DNA of 64,000 nucleotides from contig JADKAF010000001.1 of NCBI GenBank assembly GCA_016719295.1, forward strand, positions 1,550,001 to 1,614,000, written 5' to 3'. This document shows positions 1 through 8,686 of the stretch, in pieces (the first letter of the stretch is position 1; each line of letters opens with the position of its first letter). Position numbers and translations under genes: made by a program. The notes under the pieces are model-generated. The model was not told where the DNA came from. It ran no database searches and worked only from the letters and a program-made list of their open reading frames with translations. This stretch comes from Planctomycetota bacterium. Lineage in GTDB: Bacteria > Planctomycetota > UBA1135 > JADKAF01.

Positions 1-2
1 AG

Positions 3-2381
3 GGCGATTTCTCCTTCGGTGGGCTCGAGCAGCCCGTCGACCTCGACGTCGACGCCGCGGGTCGCGTGCACGTGCTCGCGGAGAACGGCGACGTGCTCGT
101 GCTGGATCCCGCGGGTCGCGCGATCGCGTCGGGCTTCCTCGATCCCGAACGCCGCTCCGGCGCGCGCTTCCGCGCGATCGCGGTGCGCGGCGATGGCAGA
201 GGGCTGATCGTCGACGGAGCGACGCAGCGCGGGATCGAGCTCGCCCTCGACGGCGAGCTCGTGCGCCACTTGGGCGAGCACGCTCTGCCGGCGGACGTCC
301 GCGATGTCGCCTTCTCGCGCACCGAGAGCGCGGAGGAAGCGCGGCTCTACCTCGCCTGCGGCGGGCGCGTGGAAGCGCGCCAGCTCTCCGCGAGCACGGG
401 CCTCGGCGGAGCGGTGGAGTCCCACGTCGGCGTCGAGCGCCGCCTGGACGCCAGCGCGATCGAAGTCGCGTCGGACGGCTGGATCGGCGTCGTCGATCGC
501 GCGAACCAGCGCTTCCTGCGCCTGCCTCCGGAGCTCTCGCGCGCCGAACCGAGCTGGAGCTTCGAGAGCGATGGCAGCTGGCGCGCCACGTGGCGCTCGC
601 CGCGCGAGCAAGAAGAGCTCGTCGCTGCGCTCTCCTGGATCGACGCGAGCGGACAGCCGCGCCGTGTGACGCCGAAGCACGTCTCCGCCCAGCGCACGCA
701 GACGCTGAGCGCCGCCGGCGTTCCGCGCGGAGCTGCGGTGCGGCTCGAGCTGCCGAGCGCTTGCTGGGACGAGGTCCCGGCTCGCGAGGAAGGCCGCATC
801 CTCGCGCTGCGTTCGCCAGCGCCGCCCGGCGAGCTGCACGCCGTGCGCCTGCCCGTGCTGGCGCTCGTGTTCACGGACGTGCGTCATCGCCCGCAGAGCG
901 AGGCGCTGCTTCCCGAGCCCGAGCCGCTGCCGAGCATCGAGCGCGCGCGCATCGAGGCCGAGCTGCGCGAGGGAGCCGCGTTCTACTGGAGGAACAGCGG
1001 TGCGCGCCTGTGGCCAGACCTGCAGGTGCGCTTCCTCGACGAAACGCTGCTCGCGGGGGCGCTCCACGCGGGCGGGGAGAGCGAAGGCGAGCCGCTCCGC
1101 GCAGAGCTCGAGGCGCGCGCCCGCGCGCTGCAGCTCGATCTCGCGAGCTTCTCGAGCGTGATCCTCGTCTCCGCGCGCCGCGCGTTCGACGCGGCCGCGG
1201 GAGCCTGGGTGCTGCAGGGCCGCGGCGGTGGCCTCACGATCGGACCGGAGGCCCACGGCTACGGTCTCTCGTGGTGGAGCCTCCCGGCGCATCCAGGCGC
1301 GAGCTTCTGGCTCTTCGTCCACGAGTTCCACCACCAGCTCGATGCGCTCTTCGCCGCCGTCGGCCACCACGAGTACTGGTTCAATCACTTCAGCCCGACG
1401 ATCGGCACCGCCGCGCGCTTCGGCGAGCACCACGACGGCAACGCGTATCTGCTGCGCTCCTGGCCCGAGTGGAAGTGGTGGGCGCTCCTCGAGCGACCTG
1501 CGCTGAGCTCGCGCCGCAGCGCCTTCGCCGAGCTCGCCGTGGCTCGCGACACGGATGGCGATGGCCTGCCCGACGCCGATCCGCGCCTGCCGCTCGACGA
1601 GCTGCGCTTCGGCTCGGCACCGGATCGCGCGGACAGCGACGGCGACGGGCTCTCCGACCTCGCGGAAGCGCAGCTGGAGATCGGCAGCGCGCTCGGCGGC
1701 GCGGGCTGGACCCAAGCGGTCTTCGCGGCGAAGCCGGGCCCGCGCCTCAGCGATGCGGACGGCGACGGCCTCGCGGACGGCCGCGACGAGGAGCCGCTCT
1801 ATCCGCTGACGACGGAGATCTTCGCGGCGGGAACCGCGGCGCGAGTCGATGGGGAGCGAGGAGCTCGCGAAGCGGCGCGCGTGCTCGCGGTCGCCGATCC
1901 GCGCTTCGCGCTCGAGCTCGCCGCCGCGCATCGCGACGGCGGCTTGATCCTCCAGCTCGAGCTGGATCGTCCCTCGCGGCTCGAGCTCCTGCTCGACGGT
2001 GCGGACGACGGCTGGTTCGTGGGCCGCGAGAACTACCGGCTGCGCTGCGACGCGAGCGGGCGAACGCCGACCCTCGACCTCGCGGTGCACGACGCCGCGA
2101 CGAGAGGCCGCTGGCCCTTCGAGACGCGCGAGCTGGTCCCCCTCGCGAGCCTCGCGTGGAAGGCCGTGCGCCGCGACGACGGTGCCACCTGCTTCGAGGT
2201 CGTGATCCCCTCCTCCGCCGCGACCGGGCTCTGCGTCGCGGCAGGCCGAACGATCGGCCTAGCACTCGCCGTCTCGCCGCAGCAGAGCGCGGCCGAGGAC
2301 CACGGAGCGCTCAGCGTCTTCGAGCCGCACCGCTTCGTGCGCTTCCATCTCGTCGCGCGTGCGCTCACGGACGCACGCTGA
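3..2381 (+). CDS. Secreted propeller / HExxH metallopeptidase-like protein with thrombospondin-3-type repeats (5' partial)
   Basis: The reading frame is already open at the left edge, so the start and any signal peptide lie outside the window. The N-terminal part alternates short beta-rich units like NHL or 6-bladed propeller repeats. A zinc-peptidase-like motif HEFHH is encoded at 1320-1334 and is followed by HHEYWFNH, which could supply a third ligand. At about 1548-1800 three Asp/Gly-rich calcium loops (DTDGDGLPD, DSDGDGLSD, DADGDGLAD) look like thrombospondin type-3 repeats. The last 190 residues form a beta-rich domain I cannot name. The layout suggests an extracellular or surface protein. 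The catalytic role is inferred from one motif only. It converges on the minus-strand pair downstream, separated by a perfect hairpin. Confidence 0.75.
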   Translation, partial: GDFSFGGLEQPVDLDVDAAGRVHVLAENGDVLVLDPAGRAIASGFLDPERRSGARFRAIAVRGDGRGLIVDGATQRGIELALDGELVRHLGEHALPADVRDVAFSRTESAEEARLYLACGGRVEARQLSASTGLGGAVESHVGVERRLDASAIEVASDGWIGVVDRANQRFLRLPPELSRAEPSWSFESDGSWRATWRSPREQEELVAALSWIDASGQPRRVTPKHVSAQRTQTLSAAGVPRGAAVRLELPSACWDEVPAREEGRILALRSPAPPGELHAVRLPVLALVFTDVRHRPQSEALLPEPEPLPSIERARIEAELREGAAFYWRNSGARLWPDLQVRFLDETLLAGALHAGGESEGEPLRAELEARARALQLDLASFSSVILVSARRAFDAAAGAWVLQGRGGGLTIGPEAHGYGLSWWSLPAHPGASFWLFVHEFHHQLDALFAAVGHHEYWFNHFSPTIGTAARFGEHHDGNAYLLRSWPEWKWWALLERPALSSRRSAFAELAVARDTDGDGLPDADPRLPLDELRFGSAPDRADSDGDGLSDLAEAQLEIGSALGGAGWTQAVFAAKPGPRLSDADGDGLADGRDEEPLYPLTTEIFAAGTAARVDGERGAREAARVLAVADPRFALELAAAHRDGGLILQLELDRPSRLELLLDGADDGWFVGRENYRLRCDASGRTPTLDLAVHDAATRGRWPFETRELVPLASLAWKAVRRDDGATCFEVVIPSSAATGLCVAAGRTIGLALAVSPQQSAAEDHGALSVFEPHRFVRFHLVARALTDAR

Positions 2382-2429
2382 GGGCCGCGCGGCCTCGGAG
2401 AGTGAGGCAGAGTGGCTCACGAACGGGCT

Positions 2430-2449
2430 GCAGCGGCGTCAGCCCCTGC
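2430..2449 (-). repeat. REP-like palindrome, single copy
   Basis: Read on the minus strand this is an 8-bp stem with one G-G mismatch around the loop TGAC. It is flanked by GCTGGCG on the 5' side and GCAGCCCGTT on the 3' side. The same flanks, loop and stem occur three times at 17.35 kb and three times at 29.64 kb. Confidence 0.55.
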
Positions 2450-2453
2450 GCCA

Positions 2454-2477
2454 GCTACGGCCCTCCTGGGCCGTAGC
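2454..2477. terminator. Perfect hairpin between convergent genes
   Basis: GCTACGGCCC and GGGCCGTAGC form a perfect 10-bp stem around the loop TCCT, between two convergent stop codons. There is no U-tract. It probably serves as a bidirectional terminator or RNA 3'-end stabiliser. Confidence 0.6.
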
Positions 2478-2497
2478 AGCGATTCTCGCTCCGCCGC

Positions 2498-3766
2498 TCA
2501 GCGCCCCTGGTAGCTCGGCAGATCGCGCTCGATCGCCGCGCTGTCGAAGAGCTCGCGGAAGCTGCTGGCCTGCCCGCGACCTTCGAACGCGATGCGCAGG
2601 TAGGAGAGGAAGCGCGCTTGATGCAGGTCGCCCTGCGCGTGCATCAGGTAGTGGAACAGCAGATAGCACTGCGCGTACTTCTGGCCTTGGCCCGAGGAGG
2701 CCTCGAAGTCGCTGACCCCGAAGTTCAGCACGCGGTGCAGCCCGTAGCGCTTCGCCTCGGGCGTGCGCTCGAAGAGCGCTCGATGCGTCTCCTGGAGGCG
2801 CTTCGGCGCGAGCTCCAGAACGCCGGTGCGGCGCCCGGCCGGGCGAAGCAGGATCCCCTCCATGTACTCGCCCCAGCCGACGCCGAGCCAGGGCGGCATC
2901 TCGCCGAGCGCGCGCTCGCTGCCGCCCGAGAGCTCGTAGAGGAGCTGCCGCGTCGCCTCGTGGAAGAGAGCACGCGCGACGCCATCCTTCGCGTAGGTCT
3001 GCAGCAGGCGCGTCGTCGGCTCGTAGCGCGAATCGACGTGCGTCGAGACGCGCGGGAAGCGCGACCGATCGCGATACACCTCGACCTGCATGGGCACCAG
3101 CACCTCGCGGAGCGAGAGGCGCTGCTGATAGAGCTCGTAGAACGCGCGGTAGAACTGCTCGAGCTCGAGCACGACGCCGATGGCCTCGGCGAGGCCGGCG
3201 TCGCAGCGCACGGAGTAGTGCTCGGAGCGCAACTCCCAGGCCTTGCCCCAGGAATCGCGGATCTCGAGCAGCTTCTCGAAGCTCACGGCACCGCCGCGCT
3301 GCGGCACCATCCAGCGACCGCCGCGGTCGCGATGGCCCAGGCGCGAATGCGCCACCTGGTTCTGCCCATCGACCAGCAGGACGAGCCAGAGGAAGAGCTG
3401 CTCCTCGTGCGGAAGCTCGCTCGCGCGGCACTGCTCGGCGAGCGCGAGCAAGCTCGCCGTGTCATTCGTCGCTAGCCCCGCGTACTTCGAGAGCACGGCG
3501 CCCTGCGCGCGGAAGACGCTCTTCGACACCAGCACCTGCGCGCGCGGAATCTCGCGCTCGGCGCCCTCCATGCGCACGACGAGCTTGTCGGGGTCCTCGA
3601 GCACGATGCGCCCGCGCAACACGCTGCCGCCCTGGAGCTCGACCTCGTCGCGGCGATCTTCGTCGCCGGCAGCCAACGATGAGGTGCCCGCGCCGGCGCC
3701 GGCGCCGACGAGAAGAGCGACGGAGGCGCGGAGCATCCAGCGCCGGAGCTCGCGGAGCGCGCTCAT
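2498..3766 (-). CDS. Secreted DUF1570-like protein with a degenerate HExxH motif
   Basis: The 422-residue product starts with a signal peptide (hydrophobic residues about 11-33). A short beta-rich segment (about 42-80) follows that resembles the small SH3-like domains planctomycetes place before such proteins. The C-terminal half fits the DUF1570/peptidase MA-like pattern: HEATRQ at residues 269-274, then PPWLGVGWGEYMEG, equivalent to the PxWLxEGxAEY signature. The second zinc His of HExxH is Arg273 here, so peptidase activity is doubtful. The start ATG overlaps the stop of the upstream HEAT-repeat gene by ATGA, so the two are probably translationally coupled and may work together outside the cytoplasmic membrane. 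Confidence 0.7.
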   Translation of the reverse strand: MSALRELRRWMLRASVALLVGAGAGAGTSSLAAGDEDRRDEVELQGGSVLRGRIVLEDPDKLVVRMEGAEREIPRAQVLVSKSVFRAQGAVLSKYAGLATNDTASLLALAEQCRASELPHEEQLFLWLVLLVDGQNQVAHSRLGHRDRGGRWMVPQRGGAVSFEKLLEIRDSWGKAWELRSEHYSVRCDAGLAEAIGVVLELEQFYRAFYELYQQRLSLREVLVPMQVEVYRDRSRFPRVSTHVDSRYEPTTRLLQTYAKDGVARALFHEATRQLLYELSGGSERALGEMPPWLGVGWGEYMEGILLRPAGRRTGVLELAPKRLQETHRALFERTPEAKRYGLHRVLNFGVSDFEASSGQGQKYAQCYLLFHYLMHAQGDLHQARFLSYLRIAFEGRGQASSFRELFDSAAIERDLPSYQGR

Positions 3767-6237
3767 CGCCGCTGCTCCAGCGCCGCGCGCCAGCTCTCGA
3801 GCGCCGCAGCGCGTGCCGCGCTGCTCCCGCCGATCCAGTCGCAGCGATTCGGCTCGCCCGTCGCGCGCTCGAGCGCGACGCATGCGCAGAGGCGCACGAA
3901 AGGCTCGCGATCCTCGAGCGCCGTCAAGAGGTGCGAGCCGGCGACGCGGGGCGGGACTCCGCCCAACGCGAGCGCCGCGTAGCCGCGCTCCACTCCCTGC
4001 TTCTCCTGCAGGCGCCGCAGCAGCGCGAGCTGGGCTTGCGGAGCACCGCGGCGCGCCAGCTCCGAGCACAGCGCGTCGCCGAGGGGCACGTGCGGCGCGA
4101 ACACGACCTCGCTGCCGCCGCTCGGCAGCGCCCGCCCGAGGAGCTCGTTCGCGATCGAAGCGGCCGCGAGCTCGCGATAGCTCGCGTCGTGCGGCGCGCG
4201 CACGCCTTCGAGGAGCGCTTCCACGCGCACGATCGCCTGCGCGCGATTCTCCTCGCGGTAGATCGGGCTCAAGCGCTTGGCGATCGCGAGATCGACGAGG
4301 TCGGAGATCTCCTGGCGCGCCGCCTTCACCGAGCGCTTCTCCGCGACGAGAGAGACCAGCGCGGCGACCTGCGCGCGCAGCGCTTGCTCCAGCTTCGGGC
4401 TCGACGCAGCCTCCGCGCTGCGCGCGCCCGCCCAGAGGAGCAGCAGCTCCAGGCTTCTCGCGCCGCCCATAGCACCTAGGGCCTCCATCGCGCGGCGCAA
4501 GAGGAAGCGCTCGGCGGGATCGAGCGACTCGAGATCGCCGCTCCGGAGCAACGTGGTCGCGATGTGCGCAGCGACCGTGGCGAGCGTGCTCGGGCGAAGA
4601 GCGCTCAGGATCTCGAGCGCCGCGACGCGCAGCGAGCCCTCGACGCGCGGATCCTGCGCGAGCTCCGCGGCGAGCATCGCGCGCTCCTCGCTGGGAGAGA
4701 AGCGCAGCGCCTCCGCGCGCAGCAGCGGCTCGAGCTGTCCATCGCGCGCGACCGAGAGCAGAGCGCGGCGACCGGGCTCTCCCAGGCGCGCGAGCTGCTC
4801 GAGATAGACGAGGCGCGCCGGCGGCGAGATCCCCGAGAGTGCGCTGGTCGCGCTCTCCATTCCGGCGAACGGGGACGCCACCGCGCTCGCGACGGGCTCC
4901 TTCAGCCAAGCGAGGAGGACCGCCGCGGAATCGCTGTCGCCAAAGGCCGACGCGCTGCGCGCGACGCGCGCAAGCTGGACGAGAGCCCGATGTCGCGCGT
5001 CATTGGCGTCCGGTCGATCCGGCGCATAACCGGACGGTGTCTCGGGGCAGCGCCAGCGCGTCGCCGGCTCGCGCAGGACCGCGTCGAGATAACGCCGCAC
5101 CTCCTCCGGTGCCTCGCGCTGCGGCAAGCGCGCGAGAGCGACGAGCGCGGCCATGGCGAGATCGGGATGACCGAGGAAGGCGTGCGCGCGCTTCGCGAGA
5201 GGCAAGGCCGCGCGCGGCTCGCCGATGGAGCCGATGGCGTGCATCAGCACCGCGAGGCGCCAGCGCTCCTCTTCCTTCGCGAGCGATTCGAGCAACGGGT
5301 CCAGCGCCGGAGCGTAGCGGCGCCGGCCGAGGGCGAGCGCCGCGCGACACCACTGCACGGGATCCTTGGTGCGGCGGAAGCACTCGACGAGCGCCTCCAG
5401 CGCCGTTCTTCCACCCAGACGCTCGAGCGCGACCACCGCGTTGCGCCGCAGGAAGGGATGCTCGTGGTCCAAGTACTCGACGACGGCGGGAACCGCGCGC
5501 TCGCCGAAGAGATAGAGCTGCTCCCCGAAGCCGAGCTCGGGATCGTGCGGATGGCGCTGCACGAGCTGCTCGGCAACGTAGCGCAGCCACATCGCCCGAT
5601 CTGGATCGGCATCCCGACGCGGCGTCGGCGCGCCGCGAACGGGTCGACCGATCTCCGAGGCGATCCGCTCGCAGAGCTTCTCGAGCGCCGGCTCGGAGCG
5701 CGCGGCGTCGAGCGCAGGGAGCACGGCTTCGCCGAGCTCGATCAGCTGAGCGTAGGTCTCTACCTCGGAGACGAGCTGCGGATGCAACAGGAGGCGCAGC
5801 AGCGGCGCCAAGGTCATCCACCAGAAGGGTCGCTGCACCGGCGGTGGATACGGAAGTTCTCCACCGCCGCGCGTGAAGGGATGCTGCGCCCCGTCGACCT
5901 CGCCGAGCCAGCCGATGTGCGCAGCGATGTCCCACGTGAGCACGCGCAGGAGTGCGAACGACCCGGGCGCGGCGGGCGCGATCTCGATCGTCTGCGGCAC
6001 CGACTCGGTGCGAGTCTCGCCATTAGCGCCGCTCGGGGTCGCCGGCGCACGCGGCGGACCGACCGGTGTGTGCGGCAGCGCGCGGGAGAAGTCGAGCGGG
6101 GTCCCCGGCGGCAGGGCGAGATCGAGGTCGAGGCCCGCGGCGTACGGGCGCGACAAGGCGTTCCCGCGCGGCACCGCGAGGTGCGCGAGCGCAGGCAAAG
6201 CGAGGGCGAGGACGGGGATCGCGGCGCGGAAGCTCAT
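3763..6237 (-). CDS. Secreted HEAT-repeat protein
   Basis: An 824-residue protein beginning MSFRAAIPVLALALPALAH, a clear signal peptide. An AGGT-type ribosome site four bases upstream of the ATG at 6237 favours it over the ATG at 6249. Residues about 210-400 and 520-824 contain alpha-helical HEAT-type repeats, with recurring phrases such as RRNAVVALERLGG, ALALGRRRYAPALDPLL and FVRLCACVALERATGE. A proline-rich linker precedes the repeats. HEAT arrays mediate protein binding, and I see no catalytic motif. Its stop overlaps the start of the DUF1570-like gene (ATGA), forming a two-gene unit. The start faces the FAD oxidoreductase gene across a 264-bp divergent region that should hold both promoters. 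Confidence 0.75.
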   Translation of the reverse strand: MSFRAAIPVLALALPALAHLAVPRGNALSRPYAAGLDLDLALPPGTPLDFSRALPHTPVGPPRAPATPSGANGETRTESVPQTIEIAPAAPGSFALLRVLTWDIAAHIGWLGEVDGAQHPFTRGGGELPYPPPVQRPFWWMTLAPLLRLLLHPQLVSEVETYAQLIELGEAVLPALDAARSEPALEKLCERIASEIGRPVRGAPTPRRDADPDRAMWLRYVAEQLVQRHPHDPELGFGEQLYLFGERAVPAVVEYLDHEHPFLRRNAVVALERLGGRTALEALVECFRRTKDPVQWCRAALALGRRRYAPALDPLLESLAKEEERWRLAVLMHAIGSIGEPRAALPLAKRAHAFLGHPDLAMAALVALARLPQREAPEEVRRYLDAVLREPATRWRCPETPSGYAPDRPDANDARHRALVQLARVARSASAFGDSDSAAVLLAWLKEPVASAVASPFAGMESATSALSGISPPARLVYLEQLARLGEPGRRALLSVARDGQLEPLLRAEALRFSPSEERAMLAAELAQDPRVEGSLRVAALEILSALRPSTLATVAAHIATTLLRSGDLESLDPAERFLLRRAMEALGAMGGARSLELLLLWAGARSAEAASSPKLEQALRAQVAALVSLVAEKRSVKAARQEISDLVDLAIAKRLSPIYREENRAQAIVRVEALLEGVRAPHDASYRELAAASIANELLGRALPSGGSEVVFAPHVPLGDALCSELARRGAPQAQLALLRRLQEKQGVERGYAALALGGVPPRVAGSHLLTALEDREPFVRLCACVALERATGEPNRCDWIGGSSAARAAALESWRAALEQRR

Positions 6238-6501
6238 GCGACCTGGCATCGAAGCGGCTCGCGTCGGACGGCCGCACGCCGGAGCGTGACCGCCACTACG
6301 CGCTTCGCCGGCGCATGCTACGCGTCGAACGCGATTCTCGCGCCGGCGCGGCCCGTCCGGGTCTCCGCGGCGGATCCTGCGCCCCTCTCGCTCCGGCGCT
6401 CCGCGGAGCGCGGTGGCGTCGCGCGGCCCTGGCGTGAAAGCTCGCGGGCTGCTCCTACAATCACTCCACCTCGGCGGCTCCCCCGCCGCTCGGCCCCGCG
6501 C

Positions 6502-7662
6502 ATGACCTCGCCCACCGCCAACGCCCGCCTCTACGACGCCGCGATCGTCGGCGCCGGCATCGCCGGCGCGGCGACGCTGTTCCATCTCTCTCGCGCGGGC
6601 CTGCGCTGCCTGCTGCTGGAGCGCGAGGCCCTCGCCGGCATGCACTCGACCGGCCGCAACGCCGCCATGATCCGCCAGAACGTCGCGGACCCGGTCGAGC
6701 GGCTCCTCGCGCAGCGCAGCGCCGCCTTCTACGCCGAGCCGTTCGGCTTCGAGGCGCCGCTCGAGTTCCGGCGCTGCGGCTCCTTGCTGCTCTTCCGCGC
6801 CGCGGTGGCCCCGCATCGAGCGGATCCCGCGCTCGGCGCGGTTCCGCTCGCGCGTCGGCAGCTCGCCCCCGACGCGACGCGCGCTCTCGTTCCGATGCTG
6901 GAGGGAACTCCGTTCGGCGGCGCGGAGCTCTGCCCTTCGGACGGCGTGCTCGACGTCGCGGGGCTGCTGCAGGGCTATCTCGGCGCGGCGCTTCGCGCCG
7001 GCGCCGAGCTGCGCCTCTCCACCCGGATACGGCGCGTCGTCCGGGAGACCGCGGGGACCTTCCGCTTGGAGAGCGACGCAGGCAGCTTCCGCGCAGCGCG
7101 AGTCGTCGATGCCGCGGGGGCCTGGTGCGGCGAGCTCGGAGCGGCTCTGGGCTCGCCCGTGGGCCAGGTGCTCGCGCCGATGCGACGGCACCTCTTCGTC
7201 ACGGCTCCGCTTCCGGGGATCGACCGCGCCTGGCCGTTCACCTGGGACGAGGGCAACGGGTTCTATTTCCGCCCCGAGTCGGGCGGGCTGCTCTTCTGCC
7301 CCTGCGACGAGCAGAGCGCGTCGGCCGGCGAGGTCGGCGTCGATGCCGCCGCCGAAGAGCTCGCGCTCGAGAAGATCTCCCGCTTCCTGCCGCGTCTGCT
7401 CGAAGCGCGCTTCCGCTATCGCTGGGCCGGATTGCGTACCTTCGCGCCCGATCGGCGCGCGCTCGTGGGCGCCGACCCGCGCATCGAAGGCCTCCTCTGG
7501 TGCGGGGGGCTCGGAGGTCACGGCATCAGCACCGCGCACGAAGTCGGGCGCCTCGTCGCGCTCGCCGCGACGGGCTCCGCGGAGGGAGACGACGCGATTC
7601 TGCTGCAGCGCTTGGGACCGGGCCGTCCTTCCGCCGTGGTATCCGCGGGAAACCGGCATTAG
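6502..7662 (+). CDS. FAD-dependent oxidoreductase, DAO family
   Basis: The 386-residue product has the N-terminal dinucleotide-binding signature GAGIAG at residues 17-22 within YDAAIVGAGIAGAATLFHLS, followed by an acidic residue after the second beta strand. GRNAAMIRQN near residue 52 and the C-terminal RTFAPDRRALVG and GGLGGHGISTAHEVG blocks are typical of the DAO family (PF01266; glycine/D-amino-acid oxidase and DadA relatives). Length is normal for a soluble cytosolic enzyme. The substrate cannot be told, with a D-amino acid or other secondary amine being likely. No convincing Shine-Dalgarno precedes the ATG. A possible -10 hexamer TACAAT lies at 6456-6461, about 40 bases upstream. A hairpin follows the stop immediately. 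Confidence 0.8.
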   Translation: MTSPTANARLYDAAIVGAGIAGAATLFHLSRAGLRCLLLEREALAGMHSTGRNAAMIRQNVADPVERLLAQRSAAFYAEPFGFEAPLEFRRCGSLLLFRAAVAPHRADPALGAVPLARRQLAPDATRALVPMLEGTPFGGAELCPSDGVLDVAGLLQGYLGAALRAGAELRLSTRIRRVVRETAGTFRLESDAGSFRAARVVDAAGAWCGELGAALGSPVGQVLAPMRRHLFVTAPLPGIDRAWPFTWDEGNGFYFRPESGGLLFCPCDEQSASAGEVGVDAAAEELALEKISRFLPRLLEARFRYRWAGLRTFAPDRRALVGADPRIEGLLWCGGLGGHGISTAHEVGRLVALAATGSAEGDDAILLQRLGPGRPSAVVSAGNRH

Positions 7663-7690
7663 AATCCCCGGCCGCTTCGCGCGGGGAATT
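7663..7690 (+). terminator. GC-rich hairpin directly after the FAD oxidoreductase stop
   Basis: CCCCG (7666-7670) pairs with CGGGG (7682-7686), and an inner CGC-TTC-GCG stem closes the loop after a 2-base bulge. Flanking GAAT/AATTC could extend it. There is no strong U-tract, so a terminator role is inferred from position and stability. Confidence 0.45.
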
Positions 7691-7735
7691 CGTGTCTCTC
7701 TAGCCCCGCACCCTACGGCCCTATCTCGCCGAATC

Positions 7736-7761
7736 GCCCGCCGCTTCGGTATGCGGCGGGC
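7736..7761. other. Perfect inverted repeat upstream of the NYN gene
   Basis: GCCCGCCGC (7736-7744) and GCGGCGGGC (7753-7761) form a perfect 9-bp stem with the 8-base loop TTCGGTAT, 48 bases before the proposed GTG of the next gene. It may be a second terminator arm or a leader structure. Confidence 0.5.
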
Positions 7762-7809
7762 AGAGAAGCGGCTACGCGTCGCGTTCTACCTGTACTCACC
7801 ACACCACCC

Positions 7810-8463
7810 GTGGAGGCCGACCCCACCGTGCCTACCCCTGTCGTCCCCGGCTCCGAACCGAGCCCCGCACCTGGCGCACGCCGTCCCCTGAAGGCCCCGA
7901 ACGCACCGGCGGAGCCGGAAGAGCACCCCCCGATCGATGAGGAAGAAGGCGAAGAGGAAGGCCAGTTCCTCTCCGCCCCCCACGACGCGCCCGGCCAACG
8001 CGTGGCCGTCCTCGTGGACATTCAGGACATGTATCACGCCGCAAAACGCCTGCACTCCCGCCCTCTCGCCTACGCGAAGGTGCTCGATGCCGTCGTTCGC
8101 GATCGCACGCTGATCCGCGCCGTGGCCTATGTCATCGACCGCGATGGTGTCGACCAGCAGGGCTTCGTGGATCACCTCAGGCACTCGGGTTTCCTCGTGC
8201 GCCGCAAGCCGATCTACGAGCGCCCGGATGGCTTCCGCAAGGCGAGCTGGGAGGTCGGCATCGCGGTCGAGGCGCTGCAGTGCGCGGCGAAGTGCGACGT
8301 GATCGTGCTCGTCACGGGAGACCCCGACTTCTCGCCGCTCGTCGAGGAGATCACGACCCGCGGCGCGCTCTGCGAGATCGCCTGCTTCCCCGAGGTCGCG
8401 GCGCACCCGCTGCTCGCGAAGGCAGATTTCGTGAACGTCCTCGGGCGCGAACATCTGTATTGA
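7810..8463 (+). CDS. NYN-domain (LabA/DUF88-type) putative RNase
   Basis: 217 residues. The first 60 are Pro/Glu-rich and probably disordered, and the NYN/PIN-like nuclease domain runs from about 64 to 215. Acidic residues match the family active site: VLVDIQD with Asp70, and VTGDPDF with Asp171/Asp173. The usual KGVDV block reads KASWEV, putting Glu148 where Asp is common. The domain binds a divalent metal and cleaves RNA in characterised relatives; the target is unknown here. The start is uncertain: GTG 7810 gives the longest product, GTG 7828 is possible, and neither has a good ribosome site. Expression may be set by the strong hairpin just upstream. A nested hairpin follows the stop. Confidence 0.75.
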   Translation: MEADPTVPTPVVPGSEPSPAPGARRPLKAPNAPAEPEEHPPIDEEEGEEEGQFLSAPHDAPGQRVAVLVDIQDMYHAAKRLHSRPLAYAKVLDAVVRDRTLIRAVAYVIDRDGVDQQGFVDHLRHSGFLVRRKPIYERPDGFRKASWEVGIAVEALQCAAKCDVIVLVTGDPDFSPLVEEITTRGALCEIACFPEVAAHPLLAKADFVNVLGREHLY

Positions 8464-8517
8464 GCAGAGCTCCTCGCCCCACAGGGCTCGCCCTTCCGAT
8501 GCCCTGAGCGCACCAGC

Positions 8518-8568
8518 CGCGGGCGCGTCCGGTCCTGCCCCTCTCGGGGCTCACTGGACGCGCCCGCG
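8518..8568 (+). terminator. Nested 13-bp hairpin after the NYN gene
   Basis: CGCGGGCGCGTCC (8518-8530) and GGACGCGCCCGCG (8556-8568) pair perfectly. The enclosed loop holds a second stem, GCCCC-TCTC-GGGGC (8537-8550). It begins about 55 bases after the stop. No U-run follows. It is a likely terminator or insulator before the EF-hand gene. Confidence 0.55.
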
Positions 8569-8686
8569 CACCATCTCGGGCGCCACTGCGGAGATTTCTC
8601 GCGGTCCCCGTGCACGGTGCGACGACGGATCTCCGATAGCCTGGGTGCCCCTGCGCGGCCCCTCGAGGCCGCGCCCTCCTCCACCG

